Shown here piece by piece: positions 22,101-29,823 of a stretch of 38,341 bases of DNA. The position numbers and the translations under genes are program-made. Below the pieces are notes generated by a model. The model searched no databases. It saw only the letters and a list, made by a program, of their open reading frames with translations, and was not told where the DNA came from. Numbering within the stretch: the stretch's first letter is position 1; the number at the start of each line of letters is the position of its first letter. The stretch is from Protofrankia coriariae (GTDB lineage: Bacteria; Actinomycetota; Actinomycetes; Frankiales; Frankiaceae): NCBI RefSeq assembly GCF_001017755.1, contig NZ_JWIO01000025.1:35365-73705 (forward strand). The letters run 5' to 3'.

Positions 22101-22397
22101 GGACACCACTGTAATGACCCGCCCGAACCTTCCGACCATAACGGTACGAATCATGACATCACCACAGGACAAATCGCCCTGCAGATCCCCGTGGATCACT
22201 ACGGCTTTCGATCGAAGAACTCTTGACGACCCTCCGCACACTTACCAGGAAAGAACATTGGACAAACGGTAGAGAAGCATCGGATGACAATCCGATGACC
22301 GCCGCCCTCGACGCGCGTCCGTCCTGTCACAGGGCCGGCCCCATCCGATGATCGCTGTCATAATATTTGCTCTGAAAAGATACAGGCGTCAAAACGT
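22101..22397. other. Intergenic region before the permease
   Basis: 297 bp. A 53-codon frame from ATG 22114 has no ribosome site and no recognisable product. The right part (22350-22385) is locally AT-rich (CATAATATTTGCTCTG), a likely promoter zone for the permease gene. Confidence 0.4.
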
Positions 22398-23996
22398 GTG
22401 CGTCTTCCAGCCGAATGGTGCTATGAAGTAGCGGTGTCCGACAGCCGTCTTCCCGGGCGTGGCGCAGATCCCGGTCAGGAGTCACCTGGTGACCGGCCTG
22501 TTTCCCGGGCCAGGCCGGCCACGGGATCATCCGGGAAACGGACCGGCCGGTTTTCCGGGCAGCTTCCCGGGCCGGGCCGCCATGTCACGGAACCACCCAG
22601 GAATCCGAGCGGCCTGTGCGCCATCGGGTCCACCCATGCCCGTGCAGGTGCCACCGAGCCGCCCGAGGAGCCAACCGGCCTCCCAGCAGCTGAGAGGGCG
22701 GGACCAACGGATGCGGACGGCACTGAGCCGTTCGGAGAGCCGACCGGCTCGACCGGCCGGCTACAGCGTCGCATCGGCCTGGCCGACGCGGTGCTCCTCG
22801 GGCTTGGCTCGATGCTCGGGGCCGGGGTGTTCGCCGCGTTCGGGCCAGCGGCCCATGCGGCCGGAGCCGGCGTTCTCGTCGGCCTCGCGATCGCGGCTGT
22901 GATCGCTTACTGCAACGCCATGTCGTCCGCGCAGTTGGCCTCGCTCTACCCTGAGTCCGGCGGAACATACGTGTACGGACGGCGTCGGCTCGGCGCCCGC
23001 TGGGGCTTCGTCGCAGGCTGGGGCTTTGTGGCCGGCAAGACCGCAAGCTGCGCGGCCATGTCCCTGACCGTCGGCGCATATGCGTGGCCGCAGCATCCCC
23101 GACCGGTCGCGGTCGCCGCCGCGGCGCTGCTCACCATGGTCAACTATTTCGGCGTGAGCAAGACCGCCCGGCTGACCCGTGCCCTGGTCATACTCACCCT
23201 GCTCGCGCTCGCTGTTGTCGTGGTGGCCTGTCTGGCGGGCGGGACCGCCAGGACAGCGCGGCTGAGCCCGTTCTGGTCTGGCAGCGGGCTGGACGCCGTA
23301 CGCGGGGTACTCCAGGCCGCTGCTCTGCTCTTCTTCGCGTTCGCGGGTTATGCCCGGATCGCCACCCTGGGCGAGGAGGTCCGCGACCCGGCGCGGACGA
23401 TCCTGAAAGCGATCCCGACCGCGCTCGGGATCACGATTGTCGTCTACGTACTTGTCGGCCTGTCCGCGTTGCTGGCGGTCGGCCCGGAACGTCTGGCAAA
23501 CGCTGTGGACCCGTTGGCCGCCGCGACCGGCGCCGGCAGCCTGAGCGTGCTGACTCCTGCCGTCCGTGTGGGCGGAGCGGTCGCAAGCCTCGGTGTCCTG
23601 CTGTCGCTGCTCGCCGGGGTCGGACGCACCGCCCTTGCCATGGCCCGGGAACGTGACCTGCCGAACTGGCTTGCGGCGGTACACCCACGGTATGCGGTTC
23701 CACACCGCGCAGAGTTACTGCTGGGTGGGATCGTCATCGCGGTGGTCATCGCCTCGGACGTCCGAGGCGCGATCGGTTTCTCCAGCTTCGCGGTTCTCGT
23801 CTACTACGCGATCGCGAATGCCAGCGCCTTCACCCTCGACGGCCCGCGACGCCGCTGGCTGCGCCCACTGTCGCTGCTCGGCGGTGTCGGCTGCCTGGTT
23901 CTCGCTCTCATGCTGCCGGCTGCTTCGGTCCTGACCGGCTTCGCCGTTCTCGCCATCGGCGTCGTGATCCGTGCTGTGCGTAGGCCATGTGCGTAG
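22398..23996 (+). CDS. APC-family amino acid/amine permease
   Basis: 532 aa from the longest start. The APC signature begins at about residue 118 (RRIGLADAVLLGLGSMLGAG, VFAAFGPAA), followed by about 12 membrane helices with the family's GGTYVYGRRRLG and LFFAFAGYARIATLGEEVRD, DPARTI segments. The preceding ~117 residues are Pro/Gly/Glu-rich with no relation to APC proteins (EPPEEPTGLP, EPFGEPTG). Either the start is further in, or it is an unusual cytoplasmic extension; no Shine-Dalgarno settles this. The substrate cannot be told from sequence. It lies between the type VII ATPase and the leftward WXG100-like genes but need not be functionally linked. Confidence 0.82.
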   Translation: MRLPAEWCYEVAVSDSRLPGRGADPGQESPGDRPVSRARPATGSSGKRTGRFSGQLPGPGRHVTEPPRNPSGLCAIGSTHARAGATEPPEEPTGLPAAERAGPTDADGTEPFGEPTGSTGRLQRRIGLADAVLLGLGSMLGAGVFAAFGPAAHAAGAGVLVGLAIAAVIAYCNAMSSAQLASLYPESGGTYVYGRRRLGARWGFVAGWGFVAGKTASCAAMSLTVGAYAWPQHPRPVAVAAAALLTMVNYFGVSKTARLTRALVILTLLALAVVVVACLAGGTARTARLSPFWSGSGLDAVRGVLQAAALLFFAFAGYARIATLGEEVRDPARTILKAIPTALGITIVVYVLVGLSALLAVGPERLANAVDPLAAATGAGSLSVLTPAVRVGGAVASLGVLLSLLAGVGRTALAMARERDLPNWLAAVHPRYAVPHRAELLLGGIVIAVVIASDVRGAIGFSSFAVLVYYAIANASAFTLDGPRRRWLRPLSLLGGVGCLVLALMLPAASVLTGFAVLAIGVVIRAVRRPCA

Positions 23997-24008
23997 ACCA
24001 CAGGCACA

Positions 24009-24032
24009 CGGGGCCATACCAATCACGCCCCG
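24009..24032. terminator. Possible terminator between convergent genes
   Basis: CGGGGC and GCCCCG form a 6-bp stem with a 12-nt loop in the 60-bp gap between the permease and the convergent 24057 gene. Weak, but well placed. Confidence 0.35.
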
Positions 24033-24056
24033 CAGTCCCGCTCCGCTATCACACCG

Positions 24057-24695
24057 TCATGCCGGAGCAGTGAACTCTCCGCTATCGGTAACGAACCGGA
24101 AGGTCGAGGTCACCGCGTCGAACAGGTCGTGTAATGCGTCCACGAGCACGAGGTTCGGGCTGGAACAGGAGATCAGGGCCACCTGGTCGGACCGTGGGAC
24201 CGGGGCGAAGGTCTGCATCATCGTCGTCCTGATCCAACCAGCCCGATCGGGCAGTGAGATGTCCTCCACCCCGTACGAGCGGGCTGCCTGTCCAACATAA
24301 GGAAGATCGACAAGAGTCACTGTGGTCCAGGTGTCGTCCTGTGATCGGGCGACCCTCTCCGACAGAGAGGACATGATTATTGATGGAGTCACCTCGGCCA
24401 CGCCGACAACCCGGGCATCATCTGGTGCAGGAAGCGTGGATACGGTCACGCTGGCAGACAAACCTGCGCCTTCTACCGCCTCGGCCATGACACCGCAGAA
24501 CAATGCGCCGCCGGTCGCCGCGTCACGGGCGGCGTGTCGGAGCAGCCGGGAGATCGCCGCACGGTTCGCCGCGAGTTCGGGAACACCCCGTGTGCGCTCC
24601 CGAACCAGAGCGTCGATGGATGCCCTGCGGGTCACCGGATTCAGGTCGACCTCGAACCAGGTATCGGGAATACTGATCGAAAAGCCCAGGGCCAT
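24057..24695 (-). CDS. Hypothetical protein of the type VII locus
   Basis: 212 aa. I recognise the form (FSISIPDTWFEVDLNPVTRR, RGVPELAANRAAISRLLRHA, ARDAATGGALFCGVMAEAVE) as a family found near WXG100 genes in actinobacteria, but not a named function. No signal peptide or membrane helix. The C-terminal half is beta-rich (TWTTVTLVDLPYVGQAARSY), ending DALHDLFDAVTSTFRFV. It follows the WXG100-like gene by 26 bp, so they are co-transcribed. A chaperone or substrate-handling role is possible. The ATG sits in the loop of a hairpin and has no clear ribosome site. Confidence 0.75.
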   Translation of the reverse strand: MALGFSISIPDTWFEVDLNPVTRRASIDALVRERTRGVPELAANRAAISRLLRHAARDAATGGALFCGVMAEAVEGAGLSASVTVSTLPAPDDARVVGVAEVTPSIIMSSLSERVARSQDDTWTTVTLVDLPYVGQAARSYGVEDISLPDRAGWIRTTMMQTFAPVPRSDQVALISCSSPNLVLVDALHDLFDAVTSTFRFVTDSGEFTAPA

Positions 24696-24705
24696 GGGCT
24701 TTTCG
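24678..24705 (-). promoter_or_regulatory. Hairpin presenting the 24695 start codon in its loop
   Basis: On the leftward mRNA, CGAAAAGCCC pairs perfectly with GGGCTTTTCG (10 bp), and the 8-nt loop begins exactly with ATG. Such a structure could tie translation of this gene to passage of ribosomes from the upstream WXG100-like gene. Confidence 0.5.
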
Positions 24706-24721
24706 GCAGCAACATGTTCGC

Positions 24722-25045
24722 TCAGTCCCCTCCTCCTCCTTCGCTGGCGAGCTGCGACGCCTGGATCAGCCCGGCGCTCAGATCGGAATCGACCTGACGC
24801 AGGGTCTCCGCCGACTGGGAGGCCATCGTCGCCAGTTTGTTCGCATTGTCGTCGATCTTCCTGCGTCCGTCCCTCCAGCCGTGCTCGAAGTCGCCCAGGG
24901 CGTCCTCGATCTCGGTCGATCCCATCTGCCCCCGGTAGCTCTCCAGCATCGAACGGGTCGCGTTCATCGCCGAACGGATCGACATCAGATTGCTGGCGAG
25001 CAAGTCCAGCCCAGGAAGATCGACCGACAGCCGGTCAGCGGTCAT
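24722..25045 (-). CDS. WXG100-like protein
   Basis: 107 aa, ATG at 25045 with GAGAGG upstream; a TTG three codons earlier is possible. About the size and pattern of the WXG100/ESAT-6 family: two long helices around a central turn, FEHGWRDGRRKIDDNANKLA, with W-R-D-G in place of strict W-x-G. The first helix starts LDLLASNLMSIRSAMNATRS and the tail ends in a Gly/Glu-rich stretch. Likely a secreted partner or chaperone for the EccC-like ATPase. First of two genes with 24057. Confidence 0.82.
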   Translation of the reverse strand: MTADRLSVDLPGLDLLASNLMSIRSAMNATRSMLESYRGQMGSTEIEDALGDFEHGWRDGRRKIDDNANKLATMASQSAETLRQVDSDLSAGLIQASQLASEGGGGD

Positions 25046-25404
25046 CGCGCGCAACCTCTCTTACCGTGGTCCCGTCCCATGACAGAACTCCAGCGCCCCG
25101 ATCCGTTCGCGGGAGACACAAGAAAAATCGCAGACGCCGCGGGGCATGACGTCTGTCGCCGGCCTTCTGGGTAGAACCCGAGCCTGGCAGGGGGGAGCCA
25201 CCGGGCATGACGGCCGACCTCCCTGTTGCGTCCGGACGGGCACAGAAAATCTCCGACACATGGGAAAGTCTTATCGGACGGAAACTGCCTCTCGAAACCG
25301 CCTCTCGACGGCCCGGAACCGCCCACGCGCTGCTTCCCAGGACCGGCAGGCTGCTTCCCAGGACCGAACGCGGGGAAACGTGACCGCGTCCCGCCGTCGG
25401 CCCG
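25046..25404. other. Intergenic region with a 17-bp repeat
   Basis: 359 bp without a supported gene. GCTGCTTCCCAGGACCG occurs at 25329-25345 and again at 25350-25366. A shorter near-repeat (CTGCCTCTCGAAAC, CCGCCTCTCGACGG) lies just before it. The region should carry the promoter for the 25045 gene. Confidence 0.5.
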
Positions 25405-25707
25405 TCAGTCCTGGCCGCGCAGCGAACTTGCGAGCTGGGCATCAGCGGTCCGGAACACGTCAGCCGCCTTCTTCAGGTAGTCGGCCATGCCGTCGAGCCC
25501 GGCCAGTGTGCTGGTTACACCGGTGTTGAACCGGTCGTAGAACCCCTGGAACTGCACGCTGGACTGGTCAGTGACATATCCACCGGCGACCAGGGCGTCG
25601 ACCATTTTCTTCAGCACTACAAGCTGGGCCTCGATGTCGACCCTGCCGTTCCTGAGCCTGCCACTGGCATCGTCCATCTCCTGGTACGTGACATTGAGGT
25701 TGGGCAT
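25405..25707 (-). CDS. WXG100-family protein (EsxA-like)
   Basis: 100 aa, exactly the family length. Helix 1 (VTYQEMDDASGRLRNGRVDI), helix 2 (FYDRFNTGVTSTLAGLDGMA), and the C-terminal AADVFRTADAQLASSL. The central turn is GGYVTDQSSVQ, so the W-x-G tryptophan is replaced. AAAGGG lies 9-10 bp before the ATG at 25707. Probably exported as a dimer, perhaps with the 24722 product. It is separated from that gene by 359 bp and may have its own promoter in the AT-richer region to the right. Confidence 0.85.
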   Translation of the reverse strand: MPNLNVTYQEMDDASGRLRNGRVDIEAQLVVLKKMVDALVAGGYVTDQSSVQFQGFYDRFNTGVTSTLAGLDGMADYLKKAADVFRTADAQLASSLRGQD

Positions 25708-26213
25708 TATCAGACCCTTTCAGACATGTCTTTGGCAGTGAACACGGACCGCGTAAATGATCAGCCATCTTGGCAGCACAACACGATCTCGGGGCCACGC
25801 CGACCAGAAGCGGTGTGTCAGATGCTTCCCGTCATGGCCCAAGAATATCGTTCAGGCGGACGACGCTGTCGCCGTGCCTCCGACCGCACCCACACTGCTT
25901 TTGACGAAACACTTCTTTTTGACGAACACGGCACCGGATCGATGCCAAAATCCGCGACCCACCCCCAAAGATCATGGGTACAGGGAGCGACCCGACAGCC
26001 TCACCGCCAGGAAGTACCGCACACCAACGCCGTTCACGATGCATTTCGTACGCTTTGCGCCCATCCGCCTTGTACCGGTTTACACCATGTCCCCGGCTCG
26101 TGACAAGGCCGCTGGGAGAGCGGCGTCGACACGGCCGACCGCGTGATCGCCTTGATCCGGGCGCTGACTCCGGTTGCCCGCCGTTATGCCGGATCGGCAG
26201 TCAGGTAGCCCGG

Positions 26214-26237
26214 TTATCCACAGCCAGGTTATCCACA
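26214..26237 (+). promoter_or_regulatory. Two perfect DnaA-box sequences
   Basis: TTATCCACA at 26214-26222 and again at 26229-26237, same orientation, start-to-start 15 bp. The wider unit GGTTATCCACAG is repeated whole. A weaker reverse match (GTGGATAAG) lies near 26469. Only two boxes argue against this being oriC; they may titrate DnaA or let it regulate the gene at 26396. Confidence 0.6.
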
Positions 26238-26338
26238 GGAGAGGCCACACGGTGGCAGCTCCGCCCTTTGGCGGCAGACGATGGGCCCCGTGACACCGTC
26301 CCACCTCGACCGGGCCAGCCAGCGACGGTCAGCTCCGC

Positions 26339-26374
26339 CCGCCAGGCTCCATCCGATGGGGTGGAGCCTGGCGG
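26339..26374 (+). promoter_or_regulatory. 13-bp hairpin before the BTAD gene
   Basis: CCGCCAGGCTCCA and TGGAGCCTGGCGG pair perfectly around a 10-nt loop, ending 21 bp before GTG 26396. As a leader structure it could affect translation; it may also be an operator. Confidence 0.5.
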
Positions 26375-26395
26375 AAGCCGACGGGCGGGCTGGCC

Positions 26396-29300
26396 GTGAC
26401 CGCGCTGTTCCCCAAGATTCTCTCCAGCACGGCCATCCTCTTCCCGGCTATCCTGTGCCCGCCCGCCGTGGATAAGCGCGGCCGACGTCCCGCCCTGGTG
26501 CCGACAACAGTGACAAGCGCACCGGGGGATGTACGCCTGACCGCAACGACGGAAATGAGTGCGCATGGCGCGAGCGCGTCGCTGGACGACAGCCGGAGCA
26601 CCACGGCACGACCCGGCGAAACCGCACGCTATCATCCAGTTACAAACCAGCAGGTTCCCCTCGTGGCTCCTCCCACGGAGGGGGCTGGAGGGCCGGTGGG
26701 CATCCGGGCGCAGGCACTACCGAGACACCACGACGCACACCCATCCGTTGTCCTATCCGTCATACTGACGACAGGAATGATGGTTGCACTGATGAGGCGA
26801 CGGCCACGATCCAGGGGCGGCAACCCCCTCGGTCAGATCAGGACCGAGCTCCGTCTCGCCGCGGACGTGGGGGCGGCCCGGTTCCTTGACCAGGCACTGC
26901 GGCTTCTCGCCGCGGAGCTCACCGCGGCCGGTCGCACCCTGCCATCCGTGTATGCGGCAACCGTCTCCGACAACGAACTCGTTCTGCATCTCGCGCCGGC
27001 CGAACCTGACGGACCTCCTCCACCATGGCAGGCCGGCCGGACAGCGGGTACCTGGCGTATCGAGCGGACCACCAGCACGGTCGACGGCCTACTCGTCGAC
27101 GACGGCCGGAGAATTCCGGTGGACACACCAGCCCCCTATCCAGGGCTGGCCGTCATGGGTACGGACGATTGGGGATCTCGTGTTCTCGTCGACGTCGAGG
27201 CTGCTCCCGGAATCATCAGCCTCGGTGGGGACGCCGCGCTCGCGCGGGAAGCGGCCGTGTCCATCGCGGTGGAACTGGCCACAAATCCCTGGTCAGACGA
27301 TCTCCGCGTATACATGACTGGATTTTCCGGACGTCTCGTGCCGATCGCCCCGGACCGGCTGCGATCCGGTACCAGCCTCGGTGACGTCCTGGACGAGTTG
27401 GAAAGTCGTCGGTCGCGGCGCGGTCGGGTAGCTGGCGGCGAACCACGAAACGGTGGCTCCCTCGGCCCGGTGCTCCGGGGACGGCCGGCCGCCCGGCATC
27501 AGGCCCTGTGGGCGCCGGAGCTGCTGATCCTGGCCGCCCCTCCGTCCGAGCGGGAAGCAGCACGGCTTTCCGCTCTCCTCAGGGATCCCAGCCAGGGAGT
27601 CGGTGTTGTGACCGTCGGCGATTCGACCGCCGCACGCTGGCGCTTCACGGTGAGCTCGAACCGCAGGCTACATCTCGGCGTCCTTGGTCTGGAGATCAGC
27701 GCTCAGACGCTGAGCACGCGCGAGTACCCCGCCATTGTCAGGATGCTCCGTAAGGCGGGCACAGCATACGCACTTTCCGGCCAGGAACGCGCCACATCAC
27801 GTACCGCAGAAACGGAAACCACAGGTCCTGGTCCCGACCATCCACACCCCGCATATCCGCCGCCGCAACGGATCTCCTCCCCAGACGCACAGTCGCCGCG
27901 CCGTCCCGGCCCCGGGAACGGCACAGCACAAGTGGACGACCGTCGCCGCGGGAGCGATGACGCCACTGTGATCACCGCGTTCCCGGATGAATCATGGCCG
28001 GCCTCCACCTCGAATCCCGCCCAGGAGCCGACGCCGTGGGTGCCCGAAATTCCACTGTGGATGCGTCCAGAGGCATCCACAGTGGAATCAGAATCCCTCC
28101 CGCACAATCATCCGCCAATTCCACCGGTGCCGTCGGTACCTCCCCCGTCAGCGCCGCCACGGACCCCACCGATGTGGACCCCGTCACCGCCCCCGCGGAC
28201 GCCTCCACCGGCCATCGCTCCCCCGGTTGGCCGACCGCCCAAACCCCCGCCGCCCCCGAGCGAATCCCCGCTACGACTGACGACAGAGCATACGGACAGC
28301 ATCAACCCGGCAGGTCGTGTCCACAGCCCTTCCCCGTCTGTGGACACCTCCTCCCGCGGAGGCGATTCCCGAGGAGGCGATGGTGTCTCCATCTGGCGCA
28401 ACAGAGCGATGCCAGCCTGGGATCTCCAGGTGTCCGGGGCCTCCGGGATGGCGATGGAGCCTGTGCCGCCACGTGCTCCTGGTGCACGTAGCGTCCAGCC
28501 GCATCCGTTTCCACCGTCGACCGCGTTCCCGGCCGAGGCCTCTCGCCTGCCGTCCACGCCGCCGCCAGGCGAGCTCTGGCCGCCACCGCCGACACCGGCA
28601 CCGCGGAAGACGACAGGGCTGCTGGTTCAGCTTTCCGGGCGAACCGCGGCGGGCGAAGCCCTCATGGGCGAGGCTTCCGGTGACGGCGGCCTACCTCAGA
28701 CGGATCCGCCTGGCGACAGGGCCCTGTCCACCCTTCCGGCTGCACTGCCACAACCGGTTCCGCAACCAGTTTCCCAACCACCGACAGTCCTACCCGTGCT
28801 ACTACCGGCAACTCTGGCATCGCCGCTGGCTCTGCCGGTACCAGTGACACCTCCGGCCGAGCCTGGAGAACTGTTCCGATCAACCGATGTCGAAATTCGG
28901 ATCATGGGAGAGATCGCCGTCGAGGCACCCGGTCCCTGCGATCCGGATCGTCGGGAGTTCCTGACCGAGCTGGTGGTGTATCTCGCCCTGCATCGCTCGG
29001 GAGTGCTTTCCAGCGCTCTCAGCGCCGTGCTCCTGCCGCCAGAGACTCCTGACAATGTGCTCAGCAATGAGCTCGACCATATAGCCGGCTGGCTCGGGAC
29101 CAACGACGAGGGCCTCCCGCATATCACGGTCAGTGACAACGGATGCTGGAGCCTTGCTGGCGACGTCCGGTGTGACTGGGATCTTTTCGTCGCATACGCC
29201 CACCACTCCGCTCAACCGGAGTCGGACTCCGAAAACGATCTGACAACAGCATTACGACTGGTCACCGGACCGCTGTGGACAAACCTGCCGGCAGGCCGCT

Positions 29301-29668
29301 ATCGATGGCTGGACTCAAGCAGGATCAGGACGATCACCTCCACCGCCGTTGTCGATGTGGCCCATCGGCTTGCTAGCCTGACGCTCAGTAATGGAGATAC
29401 CGCTACCGCCATCGCGGCGTGCCGAACAGGCCTGCGTGCAGCGCCAACAGCCGAGGTCCTGTGGCGAGATCTGCTACGCACAGTAGCTGCCCGCCATGAC
29501 CGCAAGGCCCTGGAAGCAGTGATCAACGAGATGTACCAGATGATCGCACCACAACGGACCGACCTCAGCATCCAGGCGGAAACGAATGCGCTGGTCCGCG
29601 AGCTGCTACCGGGATTCCGTCGGCGGCAACAGAGCAGCAGTAGAAGATCAGCGATAACAGGCAGATAG
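26396..29668 (+). CDS. Large membrane-anchored protein with C-terminal BTAD domain
   Basis: 1090 aa from GTG 26396; the start is uncertain (no clear ribosome site; ATG 26555 is an alternative). One membrane helix near 117-133 (PSVVLSVILTTGMMVALMRR) is followed by a folded, mostly beta region (~145-460) and then a 350-residue Pro-rich linker with a PPSAPPRTPPMWTPSPPPRT stretch. The C-terminus (~830-1080) is like the bacterial transcriptional activator (BTAD) domain with its winged-helix partner: EFLTELVVYLALHRSGVLSS, CDWDLFVAYAHHS, then RLASLTLSNGDTATAIAACR, LLRTVAARHDRKALEAVINE. Similar proteins occur near type VII genes in actinomycetes. Its role could be structural or membrane-linked regulation. 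Confidence 0.75.
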   Translation: MTALFPKILSSTAILFPAILCPPAVDKRGRRPALVPTTVTSAPGDVRLTATTEMSAHGASASLDDSRSTTARPGETARYHPVTNQQVPLVAPPTEGAGGPVGIRAQALPRHHDAHPSVVLSVILTTGMMVALMRRRPRSRGGNPLGQIRTELRLAADVGAARFLDQALRLLAAELTAAGRTLPSVYAATVSDNELVLHLAPAEPDGPPPPWQAGRTAGTWRIERTTSTVDGLLVDDGRRIPVDTPAPYPGLAVMGTDDWGSRVLVDVEAAPGIISLGGDAALAREAAVSIAVELATNPWSDDLRVYMTGFSGRLVPIAPDRLRSGTSLGDVLDELESRRSRRGRVAGGEPRNGGSLGPVLRGRPAARHQALWAPELLILAAPPSEREAARLSALLRDPSQGVGVVTVGDSTAARWRFTVSSNRRLHLGVLGLEISAQTLSTREYPAIVRMLRKAGTAYALSGQERATSRTAETETTGPGPDHPHPAYPPPQRISSPDAQSPRRPGPGNGTAQVDDRRRGSDDATVITAFPDESWPASTSNPAQEPTPWVPEIPLWMRPEASTVESESLPHNHPPIPPVPSVPPPSAPPRTPPMWTPSPPPRTPPPAIAPPVGRPPKPPPPPSESPLRLTTEHTDSINPAGRVHSPSPSVDTSSRGGDSRGGDGVSIWRNRAMPAWDLQVSGASGMAMEPVPPRAPGARSVQPHPFPPSTAFPAEASRLPSTPPPGELWPPPPTPAPRKTTGLLVQLSGRTAAGEALMGEASGDGGLPQTDPPGDRALSTLPAALPQPVPQPVSQPPTVLPVLLPATLASPLALPVPVTPPAEPGELFRSTDVEIRIMGEIAVEAPGPCDPDRREFLTELVVYLALHRSGVLSSALSAVLLPPETPDNVLSNELDHIAGWLGTNDEGLPHITVSDNGCWSLAGDVRCDWDLFVAYAHHSAQPESDSENDLTTALRLVTGPLWTNLPAGRYRWLDSSRIRTITSTAVVDVAHRLASLTLSNGDTATAIAACRTGLRAAPTAEVLWRDLLRTVAARHDRKALEAVINEMYQMIAPQRTDLSIQAETNALVRELLPGFRRRQQSSSRRSAITGR

Positions 29669-29823
29669 AGAACATCTCTGACTGGCAGACGACCGGCCGC
29701 TCACTGTGCCTGCCGGATCAGCCGTACACAGAAAAATCCAGGCCACCGAACCGAGGCCCTGCAGTGTTGCCCTCGTCACGGTCCGGTAGCCCACGTTTTC
29801 GGGGCCGGTATGGCGTTTCAGGG

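Larger units (their letters stand above)
25708..26395. other. Long divergent control region
   Basis: 688 bp, AT-richer than its surroundings between 25720 and 26060. The leftward WXG100-like gene and rightward BTAD gene are transcribed away from it. CTTTTGACGAAACAC and CTTTTTGACGAACAC are near-identical and contain TTGACG -35-like boxes (about 25900-25935). It also holds two DnaA-box sequences and a strong hairpin, listed separately. Open frames here show no recognisable product. Confidence 0.55.

Noticed and set aside
22114-22272. 53-codon frame after the EccC-like gene
   Set aside because: No ribosome site and no recognisable product.
25035-25442. 135-codon minus-strand frame between the two WXG100-like genes
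   Set aside because: It overlaps both neighbours, is Arg/Ser/Pro-rich and has no ribosome site; it contains a short DNA repeat.
26152-26396. Chromosomal replication origin
   Set aside because: Only two DnaA boxes are present and no dnaA, dnaN or other origin genes are nearby; actinobacterial origins have many boxes.
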